Source: Streptomyces endocoffeicus (GTDB lineage: Bacteria > Actinomycetota > Actinomycetes > Streptomycetales > Streptomycetaceae). Taken from it: a stretch of DNA of 64,000 bases. Of the stretch, positions 24,509 through 33,005 are shown piece after piece. The notes under the pieces were generated by a model. That model was not told where the DNA came from. It was given only the letters and a program-made list of their open reading frames with translations, and did not search any database. A program made the translations under genes and the position numbers. The first letter of the stretch is position 1, and each line of letters starts with the position of its first letter. The stretch spans positions 95,971 to 159,970 of the forward strand of contig NZ_JAERRG010000025.1 of assembly GCF_016741935.1 (NCBI RefSeq), in the 5' to 3' direction.

Positions 24509-25651
24509 TTACTTCTTGGTCGGGTGCTTGGGGCGCTGCTGGCCCTTGCGCTGGCCGGACTTCGAGCCACGGGAGGAGCCGGAAGCCGAGCCGCCGCCGG
24601 CCGGCTTGCCGCCCTGCGCGCCCTTCTTCTGCCCCGGTCCCTGCTTCTCGACGGACTTGTGCTCGGTGGACTCCTCCGTGGAGGCCGAGGAATCCGGCTG
24701 CGAGCTGGCCTTGCTGTGGCCGGTCGTGGAGCGCTGCGCCTTGGTCTGGCGCTTGGGCTGCTGACGGTTGGCACGCGCCGTCTCGGCCGCCTCCTTCGCG
24801 GCGACCTCGGCCGGCTCCTCCTTCAGCTTGCCGGTGGCCCGCAGCCGCTCCTGGCGGGCCTTGAAGGCCACGCTGCCCGGGGTCGGGTTCCGGCGGATGA
24901 CGAACATCTGCTGGCCCATGGTCCAGACGTTGGTGGTCAGCCAGTAGACGAGGACACCGACGGGGAAGTTGATGCCGAAGACGGCGAACATGATCGGGAA
25001 GACGTACATCAGCATCTTCTGCTGCTGCATGAACGGCGTCTTCACCGTGAGGTCGACGTTCTTGGTCATCAGCTGGCGCTGGGTGAAGAACTGCGAGGCC
25101 GACATCAGGACGATCATGGTGATCGTCACGATGCGGACGTCGGTCAGCGAGGCGCCGAGGGATTCGACCTTCGAGGCCGAGTCCATGAACTTCACCGACA
25201 GCGGAGCGCCGAAGATATGGGCGTTACGGGCGCTGTCCAGCAGCGACTGGTCGATGACACCGACCGTCTTGTTGTTCGCGATGTGGTTGAGCACCTGGTA
25301 CAGCGAGATGAAGAACGGCGACTGCGCGAGGATCGGCAGACAGCTCGAGAGCGGGTTGGTACCCGTCTCCTTGTAGAGCTTCATCATCTCTTCGGACTGG
25401 CGCTGCTTGTCGCTCTTGTAGCGCTCCTGGATCGCCTTCATCCTGGGCTGGAGCGCCTGCATGTTCCGCGTCGACTTGATCTGCTTCACGAAGAGCGGGA
25501 TCAGGCAGATCCGGATCAGCACCACCAGCGAAACGATGGACAGACCCCACGCCCAGCCACTGTCCCGATCGAAGATCAAGCTGTAGAACGAGTGGAACTG
25601 GACGATGATCCAGGAAACTACGTCATAAAGAGGACCGAGGATCGTGTCCAC
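24509..25651 (-). CDS. yidC: membrane protein insertase YidC
   Basis: 380 residues of the YidC/Oxa1 family, which inserts proteins into the membrane alone or with Sec. The five-helix core covers about residues 30-260. The groove arginine lies in VVLIRICLIPLF, and the following basic coil VKQIKSTRNMQALQPRMKAI is family-typical. The C-terminal ~110 residues are a long charged, Gln/Ser/Lys-rich tail that can contact the ribosome in relatives. It uses a TAA stop, rare at this GC content. Three bases separate it from yidD. Confidence 0.95.
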   Translation of the reverse strand: MDTILGPLYDVVSWIIVQFHSFYSLIFDRDSGWAWGLSIVSLVVLIRICLIPLFVKQIKSTRNMQALQPRMKAIQERYKSDKQRQSEEMMKLYKETGTNPLSSCLPILAQSPFFISLYQVLNHIANNKTVGVIDQSLLDSARNAHIFGAPLSVKFMDSASKVESLGASLTDVRIVTITMIVLMSASQFFTQRQLMTKNVDLTVKTPFMQQQKMLMYVFPIMFAVFGINFPVGVLVYWLTTNVWTMGQQMFVIRRNPTPGSVAFKARQERLRATGKLKEEPAEVAAKEAAETARANRQQPKRQTKAQRSTTGHSKASSQPDSSASTEESTEHKSVEKQGPGQKKGAQGGKPAGGGSASGSSRGSKSGQRKGQQRPKHPTKK

Positions 25652-25654
25652 GAA

Positions 25655-25972
25655 TCAGGCTCCTTGGGCTTTGGGCTGGGTCTCGGGCTGTGCGGCAGGC
25701 TCCACAGCCGGATGCCCGCCGAGGCGGTTCCGCAGCCGCTGGTGCCACACCGGACGCTTCCGGGGCGGGACGTGGTCGACGCCACCGAGTGACCATGGGT
25801 TGCAGCGCAGGATGCGCCAGGCCGTCAGCGCCGTTCCTTTCACCGCGCCGTGCCGGTTGATGGCCGTATAGCCATAGTGCGAGCACGACGGGTAGTACTT
25901 GCAGACCGGTCCCAGCATCGGGCTGATGGTCCACTGGTACAGCTTGATCAACCACAGCAGCGGGTACTTCAT
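25655..25972 (-). CDS. yidD: membrane protein insertion efficiency factor YidD
   Basis: 105-residue small protein with the family pattern: an amphipathic N-terminal helix (YPLLWLIKLYQWTISPML), then CKYYPSCSHYGYTAI, then CNPWSLGGVDHVP. YidD helps YidC-dependent insertion in E. coli. It overlaps the 3' end of rnpA by four bases, so translation is coupled. Confidence 0.95.
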   Translation of the reverse strand: MKYPLLWLIKLYQWTISPMLGPVCKYYPSCSHYGYTAINRHGAVKGTALTAWRILRCNPWSLGGVDHVPPRKRPVWHQRLRNRLGGHPAVEPAAQPETQPKAQGA

Positions 25973-26352
25973 CGCGGCACCCCTCCCAGTAGCCGCTGCA
26001 CTGCCGTGTCGAGATCGCGGGCCAGCTGGTCGTGACCCGCCTCACCCGCGCCGGGCAGCGCCCGTACGACCACAAGGCTACCTGCGGGAAATCGGTCGAT
26101 GCGGTCCCGCATCAGATGGCGCAGTCTCCGCTTCACCAGATTGCGGACGACGGCACCGCCGATCGCCTTGCTCACGACGAAACCCGCACGCGCCGGAGGA
26201 GCACTCTCCCCGGATGCGTGCGGGTCCGTATCACCGCTGGTGAGGCCGGTGCGAAGATGCACGACAAGGAGCGGGCGCCCGGCCCTGCGTCCTCGGCGTA
26301 CCGCGGCCGCGAAGTCCTCGCGCCGCCTCAGCCGATGTTCGGTAGGCAGCAC
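25969..26352 (-). CDS. rnpA: ribonuclease P protein component
   Basis: 127-residue basic protein subunit of RNase P, which matures the 5' ends of tRNAs with the catalytic RNA. It has the HRLRRREDFAAAVRRGRR N terminus and the signature RNLVKRRLRHLMRD near residue 70-85. An insertion of about 15 residues (SGDTDPHASGESAPP) lengthens the central loop, common in actinobacteria. GTG start 25 bases after the rpmH stop. Confidence 0.96.
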   Translation of the reverse strand: MLPTEHRLRRREDFAAAVRRGRRAGRPLLVVHLRTGLTSGDTDPHASGESAPPARAGFVVSKAIGGAVVRNLVKRRLRHLMRDRIDRFPAGSLVVVRALPGAGEAGHDQLARDLDTAVQRLLGGVPR

Positions 26353-26376
26353 GTCATGGACCTTGAGTCAGGCTGC

Positions 26377-26514
26377 TCAGGCCGACAGGCGGGCGCGACC
26401 CTTGCTACGGCGGGACGCGAGAATCGCGCGGCCGGCACGGGTGCGCATCCGCAGCCGGAAGCCGTGGGTCTTCGCGCGGCGACGGTTGTTCGGCTGGAAG
26501 GTGCGCTTGCTCAC
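26377..26514 (-). CDS. rpmH: 50S ribosomal protein L34
   Basis: 45-residue, very basic ribosomal protein. It starts SKRTFQPNNRRRAKTHGFR and ends RRSKGRARLSA, the canonical L34 sequence. GTG start at 26514. First gene of the rpmH-rnpA-yidD-yidC-jag operon, facing away from dnaA; this arrangement is conserved at bacterial origins. Confidence 0.97.
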   Translation of the reverse strand: MSKRTFQPNNRRRAKTHGFRLRMRTRAGRAILASRRSKGRARLSA

Positions 26515-26690
26515 TCGGGGGCTCCAGAAATGAATCGGATGGTGGAGGTCTATCGCTTGGCTGTCACCGTGCGCCCACGAGTAGCTCGCAATACGCCCGA
26601 GTGCACCGCTTCACGACCACGGATCATCAGCCCGTGAATCCTTGCCCATCGGAGGCAGGCGGCAGCAGCCATCGACAACTCGACCTGGTT

Positions 26691-26720
26691 ACGGTACGCG
26701 CGGTTACGCCATCCGGTCAA
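26691..26720 (-). promoter_or_regulatory. rpmH operon promoter
   Basis: On the minus strand TTGACC (26715-26720) and TACCGT (26691-26696) are 18 bases apart, a good match to a housekeeping promoter, about 170 bases ahead of rpmH. The rest of the 26515-26952 intergenic stretch holds the dnaA promoter and one DnaA box. Confidence 0.65.
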
Positions 26721-26814
26721 ACCGGTGGCCGACACCCTGACAGCGCGCTATCCACCCCCAGCCTAGGGGCAAGGGAACGCCCGGCGACATCGCATGGCAC
26801 ATTTGTACACACCC

Positions 26815-26823
26815 TGTGGACAA
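26815..26823 (-). promoter_or_regulatory. DnaA box at the dnaA promoter
   Basis: TGTGGACAA, the exact reverse complement of the preferred Streptomyces DnaA box TTGTCCACA, ends five bases before the -35 element of dnaA. This placement fits the autoregulation of dnaA described in Streptomyces. Confidence 0.8.
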
Positions 26824-26827
26824 CGAC

Positions 26828-26857
26828 TTGAACCCTGTACCCCGGCCTGACTACCGT
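26828..26857 (+). promoter_or_regulatory. dnaA promoter
   Basis: TTGAAC (26828-26833) and TACCGT (26852-26857) with an 18-base spacer, about 95 bases upstream of the dnaA start. The -10 hexamer and spacer length equal those of the divergent rpmH promoter. Confidence 0.65.
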
Positions 26858-26952
26858 GGCTGGGCTCCGATTCCTTCACGCCCGTCCCGAGAACCACGCA
26901 TTCGTGGGACCTGTCGGCGTCCCCCACCCAGCGAGCTGAGAGAGCGTGCCCT

Positions 26953-28827
26953 GTGGCTGACGTACCCGCCGATCTTGCCGCAGTGTGGCCACGTGTGCTC
27001 GAGCGGCTGCTGGGAGAGGGCTCCGAGCACGGCGGACAAGGCGTCGAGGCCAAGGACGAGCACTGGATCAAGCGGTGCCAGCCCCTCGCACTGGTCGCCG
27101 ACACCGCGCTGCTCGCCGTCCCCAATGAATTCGCCAAGGGCGTACTGGAGGGCCGGCTGGCCCCCGTCGTCAGCGAGACGCTGAGCCGGGAGTGCGGCCG
27201 CCCGATCCGCATCGCGATCACCGTGGACGAGTCCGCCGGCGAACCGATCGTCCCCCCGCAGCCCCAGCGCGAGCAGCGCGAGTCCTACGAGAGCTACGAC
27301 GGCCGGGACGGCTATGGCCGCCAGGCGCCGGACGATCTTCCGTCGGCCCGCCCCGCGTACCCCGGGTATCAGCAGCCGCGCCCGGAACCGGGCGCCTGGC
27401 CGCGGGGCCGTGACGACTACGGCTGGCAGCAGCCCCGGCTCGGCGGCTTCCCCGAGAACGATCCGTATGCCTCCCAGCGCACCTCGTCCGGCTATGACCA
27501 GCAGTCCGGCTATGACCAGCAGCCGTACGAGCAGCCGCGCGGCGACTACCGCGGACCGGGCGCCGAGCGCCCCGGGCCGGGCCACGGTCACGGTCACGGC
27601 CACGGCCACGGCGGCGGTCACGGCGGCATCCCCGGCCCCGGGACGAGCCCCGAGCGCCCGCCGTACGAGCAGCGCCACGATCTGCCCGACCCGCTCGAGC
27701 GCGCCCGCGGCGGCCCGCCCGTGCTGCCCTCGCAGACCGGCGCCCCCGGCCCGCTCGCCGCTCAGCCCGCGCCCGCGTCCGGCCCCGGTGAGCCGACCGC
27801 GCGGCTGAACCCCAAGTACCTCTTCGACACCTTCGTCATCGGCGCGTCCAACCGCTTCGCGCACGCCGCGGCGGTCGCCGTCGCCGAGGCGCCGGCCAAG
27901 GCGTACAACCCGCTGTTCATCTACGGCGAGTCCGGGCTCGGCAAGACCCACCTGCTGCATGCCATCGGGCACTACGCGCGCAGCCTCTACCCCGGCACCC
28001 GGGTGCGCTATGTGAGCTCGGAGGAGTTCACCAACGAGTTCATCAACTCCATCCGCGACGGCAAGGCGGACGCGTTCCGCAAGCGCTACCGCGACATGGA
28101 CATCCTGCTGGTCGACGACATCCAGTTCCTGGCGAGCAAGGAGTCGACGCAGGAGGAGTTCTTCCACACCTTCAATACGCTTCACAACGCCAACAAACAG
28201 ATCGTGCTCTCCTCCGACCGGCCGCCCAAGCAGCTGGTCACCCTGGAGGACCGGCTCCGCAACCGCTTCGAGTGGGGCCTGATCACCGATGTGCAGCCGC
28301 CGGAGCTGGAGACGCGCATCGCGATCCTCCGTAAGAAGGCGGTGCAGGAGCAGCTGAACGCGCCGCCGGAGGTGCTGGAGTTCATCGCCTCGCGGATCTC
28401 CCGCAACATCCGCGAGCTGGAGGGCGCGCTGATCAGAGTGACGGCCTTCGCGAGCCTGAACCGGCAGCCGGTGGACCTCGGGCTCACCGAGATCGTGCTG
28501 AAGGATCTGATCCCCGGCGGCGAGGACGCGGCCCCGGAGATCACCGCCACCGCGATCATGGCCGCGACCGCCGACTACTTCGGGCACACGGTCGACGATC
28601 TGTGCGGCGCCTCCCGCAGCAGGGTGCTGGTCACCGCGCGGCAGATCGCGATGTACCTCTGCCGGGAGCTGACCGATCTCTCGCTGCCCAAGATCGGCGC
28701 GCAGTTCGGCGGCCGGGACCATACGACCGTGATGCACGCCGACCGCAAGATCAGGGCGCTGATGGCCGAGCGGCGCTCCATCTACAACCAGGTGACCGAG
28801 CTGACCAACCGCATCAAGAACGGCTGA
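26953..28827 (+). CDS. dnaA: chromosomal replication initiator DnaA
   Basis: 624 residues. Domain I (1-90) is a self-interaction and helicase-loading domain. Domain II (about 95-280) is a long disordered linker rich in Gln, Tyr and Gly with a Gly-His repeat, typical of Streptomyces. Domain III AAA+ starts near 285: Walker A GESGLGKTHLLHAIGH, Walker B ILLVDDIQFLASKE. Domain IV carries the DNA-binding helices including LPKIGAQFGGRDHTTVMHA. GTG start at 26953 with a weak ribosome-binding site. It binds the boxes in the adjoining oriC and at its own promoter. Confidence 0.97.
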   Translation: MADVPADLAAVWPRVLERLLGEGSEHGGQGVEAKDEHWIKRCQPLALVADTALLAVPNEFAKGVLEGRLAPVVSETLSRECGRPIRIAITVDESAGEPIVPPQPQREQRESYESYDGRDGYGRQAPDDLPSARPAYPGYQQPRPEPGAWPRGRDDYGWQQPRLGGFPENDPYASQRTSSGYDQQSGYDQQPYEQPRGDYRGPGAERPGPGHGHGHGHGHGGGHGGIPGPGTSPERPPYEQRHDLPDPLERARGGPPVLPSQTGAPGPLAAQPAPASGPGEPTARLNPKYLFDTFVIGASNRFAHAAAVAVAEAPAKAYNPLFIYGESGLGKTHLLHAIGHYARSLYPGTRVRYVSSEEFTNEFINSIRDGKADAFRKRYRDMDILLVDDIQFLASKESTQEEFFHTFNTLHNANKQIVLSSDRPPKQLVTLEDRLRNRFEWGLITDVQPPELETRIAILRKKAVQEQLNAPPEVLEFIASRISRNIRELEGALIRVTAFASLNRQPVDLGLTEIVLKDLIPGGEDAAPEITATAIMAATADYFGHTVDDLCGASRSRVLVTARQIAMYLCRELTDLSLPKIGAQFGGRDHTTVMHADRKIRALMAERRSIYNQVTELTNRIKNG

Positions 28828-28858
28828 GAGGGGCCCGCAGGGGCCACCACGAACCGCT

Positions 28859-28898
28859 GAAGGGCGCTCCGGGACGGACATCTCCCGGGGCGCCCTTC
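28859..28898 (+). terminator. terminator after dnaA
   Basis: 16-bp stem with one G-T pair (28859-28874 with 28883-28898), eight-base loop, 31 bases after the dnaA stop. It would keep dnaA transcription out of the origin. Confidence 0.8.
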
Positions 28899-29688
28899 GC
28901 CGTCCTCCCGCGTTACATCGCCGTCCCTCGTCGTTCACCGCCATGAAGCTGTTCGATTCCCTGCCCGGCCGGCCCGGTTCTCCACAGATCCACGGCTCAT
29001 CCACCGTCCACACCCTGGGGACACGGGAGTTGTCCCGATCGCGTCCACAGGGTGCCCGATGGAAAGGGGATCCCCCGAGGTCAGCCGGTTGTGGAATTGT
29101 GGCTAACCGGAGTCCACAGACTGTGGACGATCGAGACGTCCACAGGCCGCGCGTCAGCTTGTCCACCGACAACCCACAGCCGAAGGCCCGTTGCCCACAG
29201 CTTCTCCACACCGCTGTCCACTGTTCGGCAACGAAACGGCCACGGTCACCGGGGAGAGTGAAAGGCGTCACACCGAAGAGGCGGGTTGGGCTGTGGGGAA
29301 GGTGGGTAAAACTGGGGACGGCGCTGGGGAGAACCGGGCGATGTCTGTGCATCGCATGTGCAGAACTCTTCGGCATCCACAGAAAGCCCTGGTTGTCCAC
29401 CGCCTCCACCCACAGGCCCGGTGGATAAAAAAGCGCCTCTGACCAGGGCGGATTGAGTTTTCCACGGTTTCCACAGGGCCTACTACTACGACCACATAGA
29501 GATAGCGAGGAAATCGCTTCGAAGTGGGGCCTGTGCACAACCTCGGGCCGAGCCGCCCGACACCCCGCGCACCGACTTGACCCCGAGCCGCACCGACTGT
29601 CGGCGGCGTGCGTCAGACTGGTCTCCGGCGACACAGCCGACGACGAAGGCCAGCAGGGCGAGCCAGCAACAGCAGGAGGCGGCTTACG
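28899..29688. other. oriC: replication origin oriC with DnaA-box array
   Basis: The dnaA-dnaN intergenic region (861 bases in all). Boxes related to TTGTCCACA begin at 28978, 29004, 29041, 29090(-), 29110, 29122(-), 29136, 29159, 29191, 29202, 29214, 29292(-), 29373, 29393, 29458, 29467 and 29532(-), where (-) marks reverse orientation. The best are TTGTCCACC at 29159 and 29393; no perfect consensus box is seen. GGATAAAAAAG near 29421-29432 is the most AT-rich short stretch and a candidate unwinding site. The box number and length match the known Streptomyces oriC design. Confidence 0.93.
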
Positions 29689-30819
29689 GTGAAGATCCGG
29701 GTGGAGCGCGATGTACTCGCGGAGGCGGTGGCCTGGACGGCCCGCAGCCTCCCGGCCCGACCGCCGGTGCCCGTCCTCGCGGGGATTCTGATGAAGGCGG
29801 AGGAAGGCGCGCTCAGCCTCTCCGGCTTCGACTACGAGGTCTCGGCCCGCGTCTCGGTGGAGGCCGACATCGAGGACGACGGCACCGTCCTCGTCTCCGG
29901 CCGGCTCCTCGCCGACATCTGCCGCGCCCTCCCCAACCGTCCGGTGGAGATCTCCACCGACGGGGTGCGGGTCACCGTGGTCTGCGGCTCCTCGCGATTC
30001 ACACTCCACACCCTGCCTGTGGAGGAGTACCCCGCGCTGCCGCAGATGCCGACCGCGACGGGCACCGTCCCCGGTGAGGTCTTCGCCGCCGCCGCGGCCC
30101 AGGTCGCCATCGCCGCCGGCCGTGACGACACCCTGCCGGTGCTCACGGGTGTGCGGATCGAGATCGAGGGCGACACCGTCACACTGGCCTCCACCGACCG
30201 CTACCGCTTCGCGGTCCGCGAGTTCCTGTGGAAGCCCGAGACCCCCGACATCTCCGCCGTCGCGCTGGTGCCCGCCAAGACGCTCCTCGACACCGCCAAG
30301 TCGCTGACCAGCGGTGACACCGTCTCGATCGCGCTCTCCGGCTCGGGTGCGGGTGAGGGCCTGATCGGCTTCGAGGGCGCCGGGCGCCGTACGACCACCC
30401 GGCTGCTCGAGGGCGACCTGCCGAAGTACCGCACGCTCTTCCCCACCGAGTTCAACTCGGTCGCGGTGATCGAGACCGCCCCGTTCGTCGAGGCCGTCAA
30501 GCGTGTGGCCCTGGTCGCCGAGCGCAACACCCCGGTGCGGCTCACCTTCGAGCAGGGCGTGCTGATCCTGGAGGCCGGATCCAGCGACGACGCACAGGCT
30601 GTGGAAAGGGTGGACGCCCAGCTCGACGGCGACGACATCTCGATCGCCTTCAACCCGACGTTCCTGCTGGACGGGCTCAGCGCGATCGACTCGCCGGTCG
30701 CCCAGCTGTCCTTCACCACCTCGACCAAGCCCGCCCTGCTGAGCGGCAAGCCCGCCATGGACGCCGAGGCGGATGAGGCGTACAAGTACCTGATCATGCC
30801 GGTCCGACTGAGCGGCTGA
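29689..30819 (+). CDS. dnaN: DNA polymerase III beta sliding clamp
   Basis: 376-residue beta clamp with three repeats of the clamp fold. Typical stretches are LPARPPVPVLAGILMKAEE near the N terminus, DIRxLP-like PVEEYPALPQMP in mid-protein, and the C-terminal YKYLIMPVRLSG that forms part of the partner-binding pocket. The GTG at 29689 has GGAGG about nine bases upstream; a longer reading would run into oriC. First gene of the rightward replication block. Confidence 0.97.
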   Translation: MKIRVERDVLAEAVAWTARSLPARPPVPVLAGILMKAEEGALSLSGFDYEVSARVSVEADIEDDGTVLVSGRLLADICRALPNRPVEISTDGVRVTVVCGSSRFTLHTLPVEEYPALPQMPTATGTVPGEVFAAAAAQVAIAAGRDDTLPVLTGVRIEIEGDTVTLASTDRYRFAVREFLWKPETPDISAVALVPAKTLLDTAKSLTSGDTVSIALSGSGAGEGLIGFEGAGRRTTTRLLEGDLPKYRTLFPTEFNSVAVIETAPFVEAVKRVALVAERNTPVRLTFEQGVLILEAGSSDDAQAVERVDAQLDGDDISIAFNPTFLLDGLSAIDSPVAQLSFTTSTKPALLSGKPAMDAEADEAYKYLIMPVRLSG

Positions 30820-30834
30820 AAGCCGAGCGAATGA

Positions 30835-30867
30835 GCGGGTGTAGCCCACATCTGTGCGGCTACCCGC
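30835..30867 (+). terminator. possible terminator after dnaN
   Basis: Stem of about 10 bp (GCGGGT..TAGCC with GGCTACCCGC) with one bulged G, 16 bases after the dnaN stop. Confidence 0.5.
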
Positions 30868-30924
30868 GGGCGTAGGCTCGGATTCACCGCGAAACGCAAC
30901 GGACTACGGCACAAAGGATCACTG

Positions 30925-31806
30925 ATGGAGCTCGGTCTCATCGGCCTCGGCAAGATGGGCGGCAACATGCGCGAGCGCATCCGCCGCGCAGGCCACACGG
31001 TCATCGGATACGACCGCAACCCGGACGTCGCCGATGTCCACAGCATCGATGAGCTCGTCAACCAGCTCAAGGGCCCCCGAGTGGTGTGGGTCATGGTCCC
31101 GGCGGGCGTCCCCACCCAGATCACCATCGATGAGCTGGCCGAGCTGCTGTCGCCCGGCGACGTCGTCGTGGACGGCGGGAACTCCCGCTGGACCGACGAC
31201 GAGAAGCACGCAGAGCAGCTCAACGCCAAGGGCATAGGCTTCGTCGACTGCGGTGTCTCCGGCGGTGTCTGGGGTCTGGAGAACGGCTACGCGCTGATGT
31301 ACGGCGGCGCCGCCGACCATGTGGCCCGGGTCCAGCCGATCTTCGACGCGCTCAAGCCCGAGGGCGCGGTCGGCGCCGTCCACGCTGGCAAGGTCGGCGC
31401 GGGCCACTTCGCCAAGATGGTCCACAACGGCATCGAGTACGCGATGATGCAGGCGTACGCCGAGGGCTGGGAGCTGCTGGAGAAGGTGGACTCGGTCACC
31501 GACGTCCGTGAGGTCTTCCGCTCCTGGCAGGAGGGCACCGTCATCCGCTCCTGGCTGCTGGACCTGGCCGTCCGCGCCCTGGACGAGGACGAGCACCTGG
31601 GCAAGCTGCGGGGCTACGCGGAGGACTCCGGTGAGGGCCGCTGGACTGTGGAGGCCGCGATCGACAACTCCGTGCCGCTGCCCGCGATCACCGCGTCGCT
31701 CTTCGCCCGGTTCGCCTCCCGCCAGGAGGACTCGCCGCAGATGAAGATGGTCGCCGCGCTGCGCAATCAGTTCGGTGGCCACGCGGTCGAGAGCAACGAG
31801 AAGTAA
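30925..31806 (+). CDS. gnd: 6-phosphogluconate dehydrogenase, short form
   Basis: Decarboxylates 6-phosphogluconate to ribulose 5-phosphate in the pentose phosphate pathway. The 293 residues match the short (GntZ-like) class rather than the ~470-residue enterobacterial form. The Rossmann loop is GLIGLGKMGGNM; DGGNSRW and GVSGGVWGLENGYALMYGG bind substrate; the catalytic lysine is in HFAKMVHNGIEYAMMQ. Its place between dnaN and recF is conserved in actinobacteria. Confidence 0.95.
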   Translation: MELGLIGLGKMGGNMRERIRRAGHTVIGYDRNPDVADVHSIDELVNQLKGPRVVWVMVPAGVPTQITIDELAELLSPGDVVVDGGNSRWTDDEKHAEQLNAKGIGFVDCGVSGGVWGLENGYALMYGGAADHVARVQPIFDALKPEGAVGAVHAGKVGAGHFAKMVHNGIEYAMMQAYAEGWELLEKVDSVTDVREVFRSWQEGTVIRSWLLDLAVRALDEDEHLGKLRGYAEDSGEGRWTVEAAIDNSVPLPAITASLFARFASRQEDSPQMKMVAALRNQFGGHAVESNEK

Positions 31807-31862
31807 CCACCCCTCGGGGTCGGAAGCAGCAGTACTGCCGGGGGAGGTCGGCGCAGCCCACT

Positions 31863-33005
31863 ATGCACGTCACGCATCTCTCGCTCGCCGACTTCCGCTC
31901 GTACGTCCGGGCCGAGGTGGCGCTCGACCCGGGCGTCACGGCCTTCGTCGGGCCCAACGGCCAGGGCAAGACCAATCTCGTCGAGGCCGTCGGCTATCTC
32001 GCCACCCTCGGCAGCCACCGGGTCTCCTCCGACGCCCCGCTGGTGCGCATGGGCGCGGAGCGGGCCGTGGTCCGGGCCGCGGTCGTCCAGGGGGACCGGC
32101 AGCAGCTGATCGAGCTCGAGCTGAACCCGGGCAAGGCCAACCGCGCCCGTATCAATCGATCGTCGCAGGTCAGGCCGCGTGATGTGCTGGGGATACTGCG
32201 GTCGGTGCTGTTCGCGCCCGAGGATCTGGCCCTGGTCAAGGGCGATCCGGGCGAGCGCCGCCGGTTCCTGGACGAGATGATCACCGCGCGGGCGCCCCGG
32301 ATGGCCGGGGTCCGCTCCGACTACGACCGGGTACTGAAGCAGCGCAACACCCTGCTGAAGACCGCCGCCCTGGCCCGGCGCCACGGCTCGCGCAGCGGGG
32401 GCGGCGACGCGGCCCTGTCCACTCTCGACGTCTGGGACCAGCATCTGGCCCGGGCCGGTGCCGAGCTGCTCGCCCAGCGGCTCGATCTGATCTCCGTGCT
32501 CCAGCCGCTCGCCGACAAGGCGTACGAGCAGCTCGCCCCGGGCGGCGGCCCCGTGCTGCTGGAGTACCGCGGCTCGGCCGGTGAGGGGCTGGCCGACGCG
32601 GGCAGCCGCGACGAGCTGTACGAGCTGCTGATGGCCGCCCTCACCGAGGCCCGTAAGCAGGAGATCGAGCGCGGGGTCACGCTGGTGGGCCCGCACCGCG
32701 ACGACCTGGTGCTCAAGCTGGGCCGGCTCCCGGCGAAGGGCTACGCCAGCCACGGCGAGTCCTGGTCGTACGCCCTCGCCCTGCGGCTGGCCTCCTACGA
32801 TCTGCTGCGCACCGAGGCGGGCGAGCCGGTGCTGGTGCTCGACGACGTCTTCGCGGAGCTGGACGAGCGGCGCCGGGAGCGGCTGGCCGAGCTGGTCGCC
32901 CCCGGGGAGCAGGTGCTGGTGACCGCGGCGGTGGAGGACGACGTGCCGAATGTGCTGACCGGTACGCGCTACGCGGTGTCCGAGGGTGAGGTGCGGCGCG
33001 TATGA
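31863..33005 (+). CDS. recF: DNA replication and repair protein RecF
   Basis: 380-residue SMC-like ATPase that helps load RecA at gaps. Walker A GPNGQGKTNLVEAVGYL is near residue 30. The signature segment SYALALRLASYDLL and Walker B/D-loop PVLVLDDVFAELDERRRERL are near the C terminus. ATG at 31863. Its TGA overlaps the ATG of the next gene by four bases (ATGA), so the two are translationally coupled. Confidence 0.96.
   Translation: MHVTHLSLADFRSYVRAEVALDPGVTAFVGPNGQGKTNLVEAVGYLATLGSHRVSSDAPLVRMGAERAVVRAAVVQGDRQQLIELELNPGKANRARINRSSQVRPRDVLGILRSVLFAPEDLALVKGDPGERRRFLDEMITARAPRMAGVRSDYDRVLKQRNTLLKTAALARRHGSRSGGGDAALSTLDVWDQHLARAGAELLAQRLDLISVLQPLADKAYEQLAPGGGPVLLEYRGSAGEGLADAGSRDELYELLMAALTEARKQEIERGVTLVGPHRDDLVLKLGRLPAKGYASHGESWSYALALRLASYDLLRTEAGEPVLVLDDVFAELDERRRERLAELVAPGEQVLVTAAVEDDVPNVLTGTRYAVSEGEVRRV

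Noticed and set aside
23288..25792. Long plus-strand frame opposite rsmG, jag and yidC
   Set aside because: Antisense shadow of well-identified genes with no ribosome-binding site.
26550..26735. 61-codon frame between rpmH and dnaA on the minus strand
   Set aside because: It covers the rpmH promoter hexamers and has no family resemblance.
26851..30849. A 1332-codon open frame on the minus strand through dnaA, oriC and dnaN
   Set aside because: It crosses the origin and is antisense to two essential genes; its sequence is low complexity and typical of codon-position bias.
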